A stretch of 64,000 nt of DNA from CBDBUR01 sp965212075 (GTDB lineage: Bacteria > Pseudomonadota > Alphaproteobacteria > JAPOUT01 > G958296285). The translations under genes were made by a program, and so were the position numbers. The notes beneath the pieces are model-generated. The model had not been told where the DNA came from. It made no database searches and worked only from the letters and a program-made list of their open reading frames with translations. This document shows, piece by piece, positions 1 to 8,364 of the stretch. How positions within the stretch are numbered: the stretch's first letter is position 1; each line of letters opens with the position of its first letter. The DNA is taken from the NCBI GenBank assembly GCA_965212075.1, contig OZ243043.1, positions 434,001 to 498,000 of the forward strand. Direction: 5' to 3'.

Positions 1-1410
1 CACAAGAAAGAACACCCTTTGGTCAAGCGCGCGCACCGCTTGACGAATGTTCAGCACGCCGCTCATCAGCATCGCTGAGGCACCCAGCAAAGAAGCTGTC
101 ACCAGAGGCAAAAAGCCCGTCGCGGCCGCAATCACAACGATGCTAAAAATCGCCAAAGCTTTTTTTGCCTGTGTGTGATGCGGCAGATCAGTCGCCGACC
201 ATTCAAGCAGGAACACGTCATAGGTCTGGCTGAGATTGCGAATTGCGCGCTTGGAGCCGATAATCAGCAAAACATCACCGGCCTCAAAGCGGATATTATG
301 CAGCATTGTGCGGATCATGCGCTGCCGCCGTTGAATGCCCAGAACATGGCAGCCTGTTTCATATTGCAGCGTTAATTGCGAGATTGACCGGCCAATCATT
401 CGTGAAGCGGGCGCGATCACCGCATCGGCAAGAGAGCGGTCATCGCTTCTGAGGTCTTGCAAGCCAAAAATATCATCGCGGGATTTGAGCGCTTCGGTGA
501 GCGTTGCGCGCGTGGCAGCGATGATCAGGCGATCGCCTTCAAGAAGCTCTAAATTCTCAAAGGGTGGATAAAAGCTTTGATCGCCGCGCTGCACGCGCAA
601 CAGGGTCATATTATTCAGCAGATTTTTCGGTTCAATCAGCAGACCGGCTTCGGTTTTGATTCCGATCAGCGGGCTTTGCGGCCCGACATCTATTTGCGCA
701 ATGTAATGGCGTCCGTCGGGCTGCAAGCCATCTTGCTGCGTGCTGCGGTTGCGCGGCAGCAGGAACGGCATCACCAGCAACACATATAAAAACCCCGGCA
801 CGGCGAGCATCAAACCCGCTTGCGTGATGTCAAAAAAGCCAAACTCCACCGCGCCAGATCTTCTCGCGATGTCTGCGGTTAAGATGTTAGTTGATGAGCC
901 GATCAAAGTCGTCATGCCGCCGAGAATGCAGGTGAAGCTCAGCGGCATCATGATTTGACCCGGTGCGCCTTTGGTGCGCGCGGCGAGCGCCACAAGAACC
1001 GGAATGAACATCACCGCGACCGGCGTATTGTTCAGCCACGCAGAGATAAAAAACACGCAGATTAAAATCGCCGCCATCGCCAGCTGCGGCTGGATGCTGC
1101 CCAAGCGCACGAAGCTATGCGTCAAGCCTTCCAGCGCTTCCGATTGAAACATGCCTTGTCCGATCACCAAGAGCGCCATAATCGTGATCAGCGCCGGATT
1201 GGCAAAACCCATCAGCAGCGCATTCGGATCAGGGCCAAACGCCGTACCCATCCGCACAGGAAAAAAGTGAAAAAATAAAATCAAAATCGTCAAAATGCCC
1301 AAAGATGACAGCACAATCGGAATGCGCTCATTCATATAAAGGCCGATCGCCAGCGCAATCACGCCAAAGACAATCCACATCTGCCAAGGATATGCTCCAA
1401 TAATTTCCAT
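1..1410 (-). CDS. SLC13-family permease with RCK-C domains (C-terminus cut by window edge)
   Basis: Reading the minus strand from the ATG at 1410 gives an open frame of 470 codons that runs off the left edge, so the C-terminus is missing. The N-terminal ~190 residues are strongly hydrophobic and contain 'SAWLNNTPVAVMFIPVLV' and 'GGMTTLIGSSTNIL', the paired hairpin motifs of DASS/SLC13 anion:sodium symporters. Residues about 205-380 form two soluble RCK-C (TrkA-C) regulatory modules ('LLEGDRLIIAATR', 'RFEAGDVLLIIGSKR'). Hydrophobic helices then resume to the edge. This helices-RCK-RCK-helices order is typical of bacterial SLC13 permeases annotated as citrate, sulfate or dicarboxylate carriers. 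The substrate cannot be told from sequence. It is divergent from the flavin reductase gene, with about 60 bp shared upstream DNA. Confidence 0.88.
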   Translation of the reverse strand, partial: MEIIGAYPWQMWIVFGVIALAIGLYMNERIPIVLSSLGILTILILFFHFFPVRMGTAFGPDPNALLMGFANPALITIMALLVIGQGMFQSEALEGLTHSFVRLGSIQPQLAMAAILICVFFISAWLNNTPVAVMFIPVLVALAARTKGAPGQIMMPLSFTCILGGMTTLIGSSTNILTADIARRSGAVEFGFFDITQAGLMLAVPGFLYVLLVMPFLLPRNRSTQQDGLQPDGRHYIAQIDVGPQSPLIGIKTEAGLLIEPKNLLNNMTLLRVQRGDQSFYPPFENLELLEGDRLIIAATRATLTEALKSRDDIFGLQDLRSDDRSLADAVIAPASRMIGRSISQLTLQYETGCHVLGIQRRQRMIRTMLHNIRFEAGDVLLIIGSKRAIRNLSQTYDVFLLEWSATDLPHHTQAKKALAIFSIVVIAAATGFLPLVTASLLGASAMLMSGVLNIRQAVRALDQRVFFLV

Positions 1411-1469
1411 GCCGGTATATTATTTGTTTTTGAGCGGCATATCGCCTAAAAATGCAGGAGGAGCCAAAT

Positions 1470-1976
1470 ATGGCAGTTTTTTCAAAAAACAAAGATAAAA
1501 ACAAAGATATAGCCGGATCGCGCACATTTCGCAGTGCGCTCGGCCATTTTGTGACCGGCGTGACGATCGTGACGGTCGCGGATGGTGCGCGCGTTTTTGG
1601 GCTGACGGTCAATTCATTTTCGTCTGTTTCGCTGACGCCGCCGCTTGTTTTATGGTGTTTGGGGCATAAAGCGGCGGCATTTGGTCTGTTTGCGTCGGCG
1701 CGGCATTTTGGGATCAGCGTTTTGAGCGAGACACAGAGGCATCTTGCCATCGCCTGCGCACGCCATGCGGAGCATGAACTCGCTGCCGATCAATTTGAGT
1801 TGATGCCGTCGGGGGCTGCGTTTATTAACGGCGCGCTGGCTTGTTTTGCCTGCAAGCGGCATAGCCAGTCTGACGCGGGCGACCATCGGATCATCGTCGG
1901 CGAGGTGGTCGCGATGACCCAGCGCGAAGGGCGGCCCTTAATCTACCAGCGCAGCGATTACCAGCAGCTTAAATAA
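1470..1976 (+). CDS. Flavin reductase-like protein (HpaC/FRP family)
   Basis: The encoded 168-residue protein has the flavin-reductase-like split-barrel pattern. 'FRSALGHFVTGVTIVTV' is followed by 'GLTVNSFSSVSLTPPLVLWCL', the FMN-binding stretch of the HpaC/NtaB/SnaC family, and near the C-terminus 'HRIIVGEVVAM' matches the family's last strand. Such proteins use NAD(P)H to reduce free FMN/FAD for a partner monooxygenase, or serve as general flavin reductases. I chose the ATG at 1470 over the in-frame ATG at 1452 because AGGAGGAG (1456-1463) lies 6 nt upstream. No partner monooxygenase is adjacent, so the physiological role is open. It converges on hemB. Confidence 0.85.
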   Translation: MAVFSKNKDKNKDIAGSRTFRSALGHFVTGVTIVTVADGARVFGLTVNSFSSVSLTPPLVLWCLGHKAAAFGLFASARHFGISVLSETQRHLAIACARHAEHELAADQFELMPSGAAFINGALACFACKRHSQSDAGDHRIIVGEVVAMTQREGRPLIYQRSDYQQLK

Positions 1977-1989
1977 AAACCTGATTCAG

Positions 1990-2013
1990 TCATTTAATCA
2001 TTTTAATCATTTA
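1990..2013. repeat. Short tandem repeat over the hemB stop codon
   Basis: Three near-copies of an 8-9 nt unit (TCATTTAA / TCATTTTAA / TCATTTA) lie between the flavin reductase and hemB. The hemB stop codon (minus strand, 2011-2013) is inside the last copy. Confidence 0.7.
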
Positions 2014-3018
2014 GCCGCGCAGCAGCTTAGCTGCTTCGGGGGCAAAATAGGTCAAGATCGCGTCTGCGCCTGCGCGGCGAAAAGCGATGAGGCTTTCCAA
2101 AATCGCCGCATCACGATCCAGCGCGTCGGCGGTCGCGGCGGCGGCGATCATCATATATTCGCCCGAAACCTGATAGGCAAAGACCGGCACACTAAACGCT
2201 GCTTTAACCCGCGCGATGATGTCCAAATAAAACAGACCGGGCTTGACCATCACGATGTCGGTGCCTTGCTGGATGTCCAGTGCGGTTTCGCGCAGAGCCT
2301 CGTCGCTATTGGCGATGGCCATCTGGTAGGTTTTCTTGTCGCCTTGGAGCACGCCCGCCGCGCCGACCGCATCACGAAACGGCCCGTAAAGCGCGGAGGC
2401 ATATTTGACTGCATAGGATAAGATCATCACATCCTGCTGTCCGGCCTTGTCGAGCGCGGCGCGGATGGCGCCGATGCGGCCATCCATCATGTCAGACGGC
2501 GCGATCATGTCGCATCCGGCATCGGCCTGCACGAGCGCCTGCTTGACCAGCAAGGCGACGCTTTCATCGTTGAGGATTTTGCCGTCGCGCAAGATGCCGT
2601 CATGGCCGTGGCTGGTATAGGGGTCAAGCGCGACATCGCAGATGACGCCCAGATCAGGTGCGGCTTTTTTGATTTCGCGGATGGCGCGGCAAACGAGATT
2701 ATCGGGATTGAGCGCTTCGCTGCCCTGCTCGTCGCGTTTGTCTGGGGGCGTATAGGGAAACAGTGCCACCGCGGGTATGCCGAGTTCGGCGGCGTGGACG
2801 GCGGCTTTGGCGGCTTCGGCGATCGGCAGACGTGCTACGTCTTGCATTAAAGCGATCGGCTCGGGGTTTGGCGCATCGGTCAGAAATATCGGCCAGATGA
2901 GGTCGTCCACGCTGAGCTTAGTTTCTTCCACCAAGCGGCGTATCCAAACGTTTTGGCGCAGACGGCGCGGCCTCGTCAGAGGATGGCGTCCGGAAAAGCT
3001 GTAATTTCCTGCGGGCAT
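2011..3018 (-). CDS. hemB: Porphobilinogen synthase (delta-aminolevulinic acid dehydratase)
   Basis: HemB condenses two 5-aminolevulinate molecules to porphobilinogen, the second committed step of tetrapyrrole synthesis. The 335-residue protein is full length. It has both Schiff-base lysine motifs: 'YAVKYASALYGPFRDA' and 'MVKPGLFYLD'. The metal segment reads 'DVALDPYTSHGHDG'. The zinc-type enzyme has three cysteines there; the Asp/Ala version is the magnesium-dependent class common in Alphaproteobacteria. The start gives the usual 'RHPLTRPRRLRQN' beginning. The gene is divergent from hemA (5-aminolevulinate synthase) with a ~110-bp shared promoter region, which places substrate maker and consumer side by side. 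Confidence 0.97.
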   Translation of the reverse strand: MPAGNYSFSGRHPLTRPRRLRQNVWIRRLVEETKLSVDDLIWPIFLTDAPNPEPIALMQDVARLPIAEAAKAAVHAAELGIPAVALFPYTPPDKRDEQGSEALNPDNLVCRAIREIKKAAPDLGVICDVALDPYTSHGHDGILRDGKILNDESVALLVKQALVQADAGCDMIAPSDMMDGRIGAIRAALDKAGQQDVMILSYAVKYASALYGPFRDAVGAAGVLQGDKKTYQMAIANSDEALRETALDIQQGTDIVMVKPGLFYLDIIARVKAAFSVPVFAYQVSGEYMMIAAAATADALDRDAAILESLIAFRRAGADAILTYFAPEAAKLLRG

Positions 3019-3078
3019 ATATTTTATATCCTTAAGGTATTTCCTTTCGGGCGTCCCTTATTTTTCTGATAGAAGGGG

Positions 3079-3103
3079 TATAATAGCATTATAATCGTTA
3101 TAA
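3079..3103. promoter_or_regulatory. Divergent hemB/hemA promoter region with a TTATAA-N3-TTATAA pair
   Basis: The only intergenic DNA between hemB (start 3018, minus) and hemA (start 3128, plus) contains a TATAAT box at 3079-3084. It also contains two TTATAA half sites separated by TCG (3089-3094 and 3098-3103), which supply -10-like boxes on both strands. No convincing -35 box was found. A dyad-binding regulator is possible but not identified. Confidence 0.45.
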
Positions 3104-3127
3104 ACATCAAAAGGCGGAGGCGCGGGG

Positions 3128-4351
3128 ATGTCCGGCAAGAGCTTTGATAAGGATTTTTACGAGAGCCAGTTTGCGGCGGCGATCGCGCGCCTGCACGAAG
3201 AGGGGCGCTACCGCGTTTTTGCCGACATTACACGGCGGCGCGGCGCGTTTCCGCGCGGCATCTGGCGCAAGGGGGCGGAGCAGCGCGAGATTGATGTTTG
3301 GTGCTCTAATGATTATTTATGCATGGGGCAGCATCCGAAGGTAATCGCGGCGATGCGCGCCGCGCTGGACGATACCGGCGCAGGCGCAGGCGGCACGCGC
3401 AATATATCGGGGACGAACCATTATCATGTTGAGCTGGAGCGCGAGCTGGCTTCTTTGCACGGGCAGGAGGCGGCGCTTTTGTTTACGTCGGGCTATGCGG
3501 CCAATGAGGCGACATTGAGCACGTTGACGAGATTGCTGCCGGGCTGCGTTATTTTTTCCGATGCGCTGAACCACGCCTCAATGATAGAGGGCATCCGTCA
3601 TGGCGGCGGCGCGAAGCACGTGTTTCGGCATAATGATCTGGATCATTTGCAGGAGCTGCTGGCGGCGGCGGATCGAGACACGCCGAAAATCGTGGCGTTT
3701 GAGTCGGTCTATTCTATGGATGGCGACATCGCACCGATCGCGGAGCTATGCGCGCTGGCGCATGAATATGGCGCGCTGACCTATTTAGATGAGGTTCACG
3801 CGGTCGGGCTTTACGGCGACCACGGCGGCGGCGTCGCCGAGCGCGATGGCGTCGCCGACCAGATTGACATTATGCAGGGGACATTGGCCAAAGCGTTCGG
3901 CACACAAGGAGGTTATATTGCGGCGTCGGCGCGGCTCATTGACGCGGTGCGCTCTTATGCGCCGATGTTTATTTTCACGACGGCGATCTCGCCGGTATTG
4001 GCGGCGGGGGCATTGGCGTCGGTGCGTCATCTGCGCGAGAGCCAGAGCGAGCGCGCTCAGATCCACGAACGCGCGGCGCGGTTAAAATCTCTGCTGGAGG
4101 AAGCGGGTCTGCCGGTTCTGCGCTCGGCGAGTCATATCGTGCCGGTGATGGTCAAAGACCCTGTGGAATGTTCGCGGATCAGCCGCGCTCTGCTGGAGAC
4201 GCATGGCATTTATGTCCAGCCGATCAACTACCCGACGGTGCCGCGCGGCACGGAGCGTTTGCGGCTGACGCCCTCGCCGGTGCATGACGATAAGAAAATG
4301 GATGCTTTGGTGAAGGCGCTGCGCTCGGTCTGGGCCCGCAGCGCCGCATGA
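3128..4351 (+). CDS. hemA: 5-aminolevulinate synthase
   Basis: This PLP enzyme of the alpha-oxoamine synthase family joins glycine and succinyl-CoA to 5-aminolevulinate, CoA and CO2. It is the Shemin pathway entry used by Alphaproteobacteria and mitochondria. At 407 residues it is the normal length. Visible motifs include 'CSNDYLCMGQHPKVI' near residue 60, 'GTRNISGTNHYHVELE', 'DALNHASMIEG', and the PLP lysine in 'GTLAKAFGTQGGYIA'. The ALAS-specific C-terminal 'GIYVQPINYPTVPRGTERLRLTPSP' separates it from the sister enzymes KBL and BioF. GGAGG at about 3116-3120 supports the ATG at 3128. It is divergent from hemB. Confidence 0.97.
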   Translation: MSGKSFDKDFYESQFAAAIARLHEEGRYRVFADITRRRGAFPRGIWRKGAEQREIDVWCSNDYLCMGQHPKVIAAMRAALDDTGAGAGGTRNISGTNHYHVELERELASLHGQEAALLFTSGYAANEATLSTLTRLLPGCVIFSDALNHASMIEGIRHGGGAKHVFRHNDLDHLQELLAAADRDTPKIVAFESVYSMDGDIAPIAELCALAHEYGALTYLDEVHAVGLYGDHGGGVAERDGVADQIDIMQGTLAKAFGTQGGYIAASARLIDAVRSYAPMFIFTTAISPVLAAGALASVRHLRESQSERAQIHERAARLKSLLEEAGLPVLRSASHIVPVMVKDPVECSRISRALLETHGIYVQPINYPTVPRGTERLRLTPSPVHDDKKMDALVKALRSVWARSAA

Positions 4352-4394
4352 TAAGCAGAACGCCTAGAAGATAACAAAATGAAAGGAGAGAATA

Positions 4395-4583
4395 ATGGAA
4401 AGATGTCAGCAGTGTAAATTTGTAGCAGAAATAACAGCTGGAGAAAATCTAGATAACCCCTTTTTTGAATGTAGGTATAATCCACCAACGGTATTGCTTG
4501 ATGCAGTTGGTCCCCCCTTTAGCCGTTTTCCGACTGTGCAACCAGGGGATTATTGTGGCAAGTTTGAGAATAAAAAAGAGTAA
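4395..4583 (+). CDS. Cys-rich mini-protein (62 aa), function unknown
   Basis: A 62-residue protein preceded by a good ribosome site (AAGGAGAG before the ATG at 4395). Four cysteines stand at residues 4, 7, 26 and 54, giving a CxxC knuckle, a single Cys before 'RYNPP', and a C-terminal 'DYCGKFE'. This spacing (C-x2-C ... C-x3-PP ... FP-x-V ... CGxF) recurs in small proteins found in phages and proteobacterial chromosomes. I read it as a metal-binding fold, but the family has no function known to me. Base composition is more AT-rich than hemA upstream, and it sits at the edge of an accessory patch. Confidence 0.7.
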   Translation: MERCQQCKFVAEITAGENLDNPFFECRYNPPTVLLDAVGPPFSRFPTVQPGDYCGKFENKKE

Positions 4584-4622
4584 TTTGTCTGAGTTCACTA
4601 TGTAGATAGCTCTCTATGACTT

Positions 4623-5003
4623 CTAATTAATACACAGAATCCGTTTGATATAGGGTGCCTGACGAACCAAACTTCTTTTGCTCTCATAGGAAGAGATTCT
4701 TTTTTTGGAAAGAGTTAGGTTTTTGATTTTATCAAGCCTGAAATTTCTCCAGTTAGGTAATCCGCCTGAACGCGAGCAACCACTAATCTGATAGGCATGA
4801 ATATAAAGGTGTCCGTTTCGCCCTTCACCTAGATAATAGGGTTCAACAACACGATGGCCGCAAATTATTGAATAGTCATAATGATAGATGATTTCCAGAT
4901 GATATTTTTTCTCAATAGCTTCACAGGTGAGTGCTTTCCAAGAGGAAGCATAGGCTGGCACTGCCAACAGTGCTAAAATCACAAAACAGCTTAAATATTG
5001 CAT
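4623..5003 (-). CDS. Exported WYL-like domain protein
   Basis: From the ATG at 5003 the product is 126 residues with a clear signal peptide ('YLSCFVILALLAVPAYAS'), so the mature protein should be periplasmic. The mature part contains 'EPYYLGEGRNGHLYIHAYQ' and then 'NWRNFRLDKIKNLTL', which match the strand pattern and Arg/Lys-rich end of WYL-like ligand-binding domains. WYL domains are normally cytosolic sensors in transcription regulators, so a secreted stand-alone version is uncommon. A longer in-frame start at 5039 would bury the signal peptide inside the upstream gene. The start lies 2 nt past the stop of the Sel1-repeat gene, so the two are probably one transcript. Function unknown. Confidence 0.7.
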   Translation of the reverse strand: MQYLSCFVILALLAVPAYASSWKALTCEAIEKKYHLEIIYHYDYSIICGHRVVEPYYLGEGRNGHLYIHAYQISGCSRSGGLPNWRNFRLDKIKNLTLSKKRISSYESKRSLVRQAPYIKRILCIN

Positions 5004-5005
5004 AT

Positions 5006-6373
5006 TTATTTGCGCCGATTTTCGTAAGCCTGCATCCATTGGGCGGCTTGTTTTTCCGCTTCAGCGATTTGTCCAGCAGTCATATCTTTTTCGATAGTGT
5101 TTCGTGTCTCTTTTGCTTTTTTATGCCCTGAAGCAGCAGAGATATTGAACCATTGGTGCGCCTTCACACGATTCCTCGTGACACCCTGCCCTAGAATATA
5201 CATAACCCCAAGATTATATTGCGCTGAAGTATCGCCTTGTTCAGCCGCTTTGCGAAACCAGCGCACAGCTTCGCGGTCGTTCTGCGCAACGCCTTTTCCT
5301 TTGTGATACATAAACCCAAGGTCAACTTGCGCTCTAGCAAGACCCTGTTCAGCCGCTTCGCGATACCAGCGCTCCGCTTCGCGGTCATTTTGCGCAACGC
5401 CCTTTCCTTTTTCATATATAAACCCAAGATTATGTTGTGCGCTAGCATCACCCTGTTCAGCCGCTTTTTGATACCAGCGCACAGCTTCGCGGTCATTCTG
5501 CGCAACACCCTTTCCTATACGATACATACCTCCAAGAATAGATTGCGCTTTAGCATGACCCTGTTCAGCCGCTTTTTGATACCAGCGCACAGCTTCGTGG
5601 TCATTCTGCGCAACGCCCGTTCCTTTTTTATACATGAGCCCAAGACCAGATTGCGCACCAGCAAGACCTTGTTCAGCCGCTTTGCGCCACCAGCGCGCAG
5701 CTTCGCGGTCGTTCTGTGCAACGCCCTTTCCTTCGTGATACATAGCCCCAAGATTATATTGCGCACTAGCATCACCCTGTTCAGCCGCTTTGCGATACCA
5801 GCGCTCAGCTTCGCGGTGATCCTGTGCAACACCCTGTCCTTTATTATACATAACCCCAAGATTATTTTGCGCTTCAGCAGCACCTTGTTCAGCCGCTTTG
5901 AGATACCAACGCATGGCTTCGCGGTAATCCTGTTCAATGCCCCATCCGTTATAATACATAAGTCCAAGATTATATTGTGCTGGAGCAAAACCCTGTTCAG
6001 CCGCTTTTTGATACCAGCGCACAGCTTCGTGGTCATTCTGCGCAACGCCCGTTCCTTTTTTATACATGAGCCCAAGACCAGATTGCGCACGAGCAAGACC
6101 TTGTTCAGCCGCTTTGCGCCACCAGCGCGCAGCTTCGCGGTCGTTCTGTGCAACGCCCTTTCCTTCGTGATACATAGTCCCAAGAACTAATTGTGCTGGA
6201 GCAAAACCTTGTTCTGCCGCTTTGCGGAATAACGGAAGAGCTGCGGTATAATCTTCGGCATTAATGGCAGCTATCCCTTTTACAAAATCAGCTTGTGGGT
6301 CGGCATGAGCCGCTTGCGGCGACACCATGACCATTAAGCCGAGCAGGCTGGCGAAAATGAATCTTGTGAGCAT
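5006..6373 (-). CDS. Secreted Sel1-repeat (TPR-like) protein with ten 36-residue repeats
   Basis: The ATG at 6373 is preceded by a strong AAGGAGGGG site and opens a 455-residue protein. A signal peptide ('FIFASLLGLMVMVSPQAAHA') is followed by a short helical pair ('DYTAALPLFRKAAEQG') and ten Sel1 repeats of exactly 36 residues, consensus AQxxLGxMYxxGxGVAQNDREAxRWYxKAAEQG. A charged C-terminal tail ends the protein. Sel1 proteins form superhelical scaffolds that bind partner proteins; here the place of action would be the periplasm or outside. Repeats 1-2 and 5-6 are almost identical, showing a recent internal duplication or conversion. It is followed 2 nt later by the exported WYL-like gene. 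The specific partner is unknown. Confidence 0.92.
   Translation of the reverse strand: MLTRFIFASLLGLMVMVSPQAAHADPQADFVKGIAAINAEDYTAALPLFRKAAEQGFAPAQLVLGTMYHEGKGVAQNDREAARWWRKAAEQGLARAQSGLGLMYKKGTGVAQNDHEAVRWYQKAAEQGFAPAQYNLGLMYYNGWGIEQDYREAMRWYLKAAEQGAAEAQNNLGVMYNKGQGVAQDHREAERWYRKAAEQGDASAQYNLGAMYHEGKGVAQNDREAARWWRKAAEQGLAGAQSGLGLMYKKGTGVAQNDHEAVRWYQKAAEQGHAKAQSILGGMYRIGKGVAQNDREAVRWYQKAAEQGDASAQHNLGFIYEKGKGVAQNDREAERWYREAAEQGLARAQVDLGFMYHKGKGVAQNDREAVRWFRKAAEQGDTSAQYNLGVMYILGQGVTRNRVKAHQWFNISAASGHKKAKETRNTIEKDMTAGQIAEAEKQAAQWMQAYENRRK
5559..6177 (-). repeat. Internal 187-bp duplication within the Sel1-repeat array
   Basis: The array has a 108-bp period throughout 5180-6240. Within it, 5559-5745 and 5991-6177 are nearly identical over about 187 bp and sit exactly 432 bp (four repeat units) apart, whereas other units differ at many positions. 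Confidence 0.85.
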
Positions 6374-6574
6374 GTCCCCTCCTTTCCCTGACGGCATAAG
6401 TATATGGTTATATTATAGTAGATTCAGCGCGGGAGGCGCGGGCAGGGGGCAAATAAAATCGCGCAATCCCTGCGCAAAGATTGTGTAAAGATTGCGAAGA
6501 GCGGGCGCTTTATGTAATATGTCCTGTGTAATATGCCCTTCATCCCCCTGATCATCCCTATATAGAGGAATAAG

Positions 6575-7882
6575 ATGGCCATTCGCTCCGAAAAACAGAT
6601 AATAGAACCTGCAACTGATGATTTTTTCGCCGCCGACCTTGCGGGGCGCGACCCCGACCTCGCCGCCGCAATCGCCGCCGAGCTCCGCCGCCAGCAAGAC
6701 CAGATTGAACTGATCGCTTCGGAGAACATCGTCTCGCGCGCGGTGCTCGAGGCGCAAGGCTCGGTTTTGACCAACAAATATGCCGAAGGCTATCCCGGGC
6801 GGCGCTATTATGGCGGCTGCGAATTTGTTGATGTCGCCGAGGCGCTCGCCATTGAGCGCGCCCGCAAGCTCTTTGACTGCGCGGCGGTCAATGTTCAGCC
6901 TCATTCGGGTTCGCAGGCGAATCTGGGCGCGATGGCGGCTCTGATCAAGCCCGGCGACATGGTGCTCGGCATGAGCTTGGATGCCGGAGGCCATCTCAGC
7001 CATGGCGCGGCGCCCAACCTTTCGGGCAAATGGTTCAACGCCATCCAATATGGCGTGCGCGAGGACGATCACCTGATTGATATGGACGCGCTGCGCGCAC
7101 AGGCTCTGGAGCACCGCCCGCAATTAATTATCGCGGGCGGCTCGGCCTATGCGCGCCGTCTGGATTTCGCGGCCTTCCGCGCGATCGCCGACGAGATCGG
7201 CGCTTTCCTGATGGTGGATATGGCACATTTTGCCGGACTGGTCGCCGCGGGATTATATCCGTCGCCGCTGCCTCACGCCCATATCGTCACGACGACGACC
7301 CATAAGACTCTGCGCGGCCCGCGCGGCGGCCTAATCCTGACCAATGACGAGGCTTTGGGCAAAAAAATCAATTCGGCGATTTTCCCCGGCCTGCAGGGCG
7401 GGCCGCTGATGCACGTCATTGCGGCGAAGGCGGTCGCGCTGGGCGAGGCGCTCACGCCCGCCTTCAAAACCTATGCCCGCGCTGTCATAGACAATGCCAA
7501 GGCGCTGGGGGAAACCCTCACCGCAGGCGGACTGGACATCGTCTCGGGCGGCACCGACACCCATCTGCTCCTCGTCGATCTGCGCAAAAAAGACATCACC
7601 GGCAAAGATGCTCAAGAGCAGCTTGAAGCGATCAACATCACCTGCAACAAAAACGGCATCCCGTTTGATCCGCTGCCGCCGCGCGTGACATCGGGGATCA
7701 GAGTTGGCACGCCTGCCTGCACGACGCGCGGCTTCGGCATCAAAGAGATCACCCGCACCGGCGAGCTCATCTGTGAGGCTTTTGACGCCATCAAAGCCGG
7801 CCAGATGGAGCAGGCCGCGCCGCATTTGCGCAATGAAGTGCGCGAGCTCCTGCAGGCCTTCCCGATCTATCAGGATCAGTAA
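6575..7882 (+). CDS. glyA: Serine hydroxymethyltransferase
   Basis: GlyA interconverts serine and glycine while loading tetrahydrofolate with a one-carbon unit; it is cytosolic and PLP dependent. The 435-residue protein shows 'IELIASENIVSRAV' and 'YAEGYPGRRYYGGCEFVD'. The PLP lysine is in 'TTTTHKTLRGPRGGLIL', and 'NKNGIPFDPLPPRVTSGIRVGTPA' lies in the C-terminal domain. AGAGGA at 6564-6569 precedes the ATG. It opens the long operon glyA-nrdR-ribD-ribE-ribBX-ribH-nusB-thiL: its TAA overlaps the nrdR ATG by one base. Its product glycine is also the co-substrate of HemA nearby. About 200 bp separate it from the divergent Sel1 gene; I saw no recognised riboswitch there. Confidence 0.97.
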   Translation: MAIRSEKQIIEPATDDFFAADLAGRDPDLAAAIAAELRRQQDQIELIASENIVSRAVLEAQGSVLTNKYAEGYPGRRYYGGCEFVDVAEALAIERARKLFDCAAVNVQPHSGSQANLGAMAALIKPGDMVLGMSLDAGGHLSHGAAPNLSGKWFNAIQYGVREDDHLIDMDALRAQALEHRPQLIIAGGSAYARRLDFAAFRAIADEIGAFLMVDMAHFAGLVAAGLYPSPLPHAHIVTTTTHKTLRGPRGGLILTNDEALGKKINSAIFPGLQGGPLMHVIAAKAVALGEALTPAFKTYARAVIDNAKALGETLTAGGLDIVSGGTDTHLLLVDLRKKDITGKDAQEQLEAINITCNKNGIPFDPLPPRVTSGIRVGTPACTTRGFGIKEITRTGELICEAFDAIKAGQMEQAAPHLRNEVRELLQAFPIYQDQ

Positions 7883-8364
7883 TGCGCTGTCCTTATTGCG
7901 GCCATGACGATACGCAGGTCAAGGATTCCCGCGCCACCGACGACCATAACGCGATCCGCCGCCGCCGCCATTGCACGGGCTGCGGAGGCCGCTTCACGAC
8001 TCTGGAGCGCGTTCAGCTGCGCGAATTATTTGTGGTCAAGCGCTCGGGGCGTCGGCTGCCTTTTGATCGCGACAAGCTCGCGCGTTCCATAGAGATCGCG
8101 ACGCGCAAGCGCCCGATTGACCCCGAGCGCATCGAGCGCATGGTCAATGGCATCGTCCGGCGGCTGGAGAGCGAAGGCGAAAGCGATATTCCCGCGCAGA
8201 CCATCGGCGAGCTCGTGATGGAAGGGCTGGCCCAGCTTGATCAAGTAGCTTATATTCGCTTTGCGTCGGTCTATAAAAATTTCCGCGAGGCGCGCGACTT
8301 TGAGCATTTCGTTGATGAGATCAGCGAAGTTGAAAAAAATGATCTCCCCGAAAAAAATGAATGA
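7882..8364 (+). CDS. nrdR: Ribonucleotide reductase regulator NrdR
   Basis: The 160-residue protein has the N-terminal zinc ribbon ('MRCPYCGHDDTQVKDSR' and 'HCTGCGGRFTTLERVQ'), followed by an ATP-cone domain ('LFVVKRSGRRLPFDRDKLARSI' onward to 'VAYIRFASVYKNFREARDF'). NrdR senses the ATP/dATP balance through the ATP cone and represses ribonucleotide reductase genes through NrdR boxes. It sits between glyA and ribD, a common arrangement in Alphaproteobacteria. The start overlaps the glyA stop (TAATG) and its end overlaps the ribD start by 8 nt, so translation is likely coupled. No NrdR box was seen in this window. Confidence 0.97.
   Translation: MRCPYCGHDDTQVKDSRATDDHNAIRRRRHCTGCGGRFTTLERVQLRELFVVKRSGRRLPFDRDKLARSIEIATRKRPIDPERIERMVNGIVRRLESEGESDIPAQTIGELVMEGLAQLDQVAYIRFASVYKNFREARDFEHFVDEISEVEKNDLPEKNE

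Noticed and set aside
3089..3103. Zur/Irr-type operator in the hemA-hemB spacer
   Set aside because: TTATAA-N3-TTATAA is suggestive but too short and AT-simple to assign to a regulator; recorded only as part of the promoter region.
5237..6190. A 317-codon plus-strand frame, and 105- and 222-codon minus-strand frames, over the Sel1 gene
   Set aside because: These are alternative frames of the 108-bp repeat array: a repeat without stops in one unit stays open in all. They lack family features and the minus Sel1 frame has a signal peptide and clear repeats.
5180..6240. CRISPR-like regular repeats
   Set aside because: The repeats are 108 bp, contiguous, coding (Sel1) and without spacers.
6413..7123. 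Long antisense frame over the glyA start
   Set aside because: It is the reverse-complement shadow of a GC-rich conserved gene; glyA is unambiguous.
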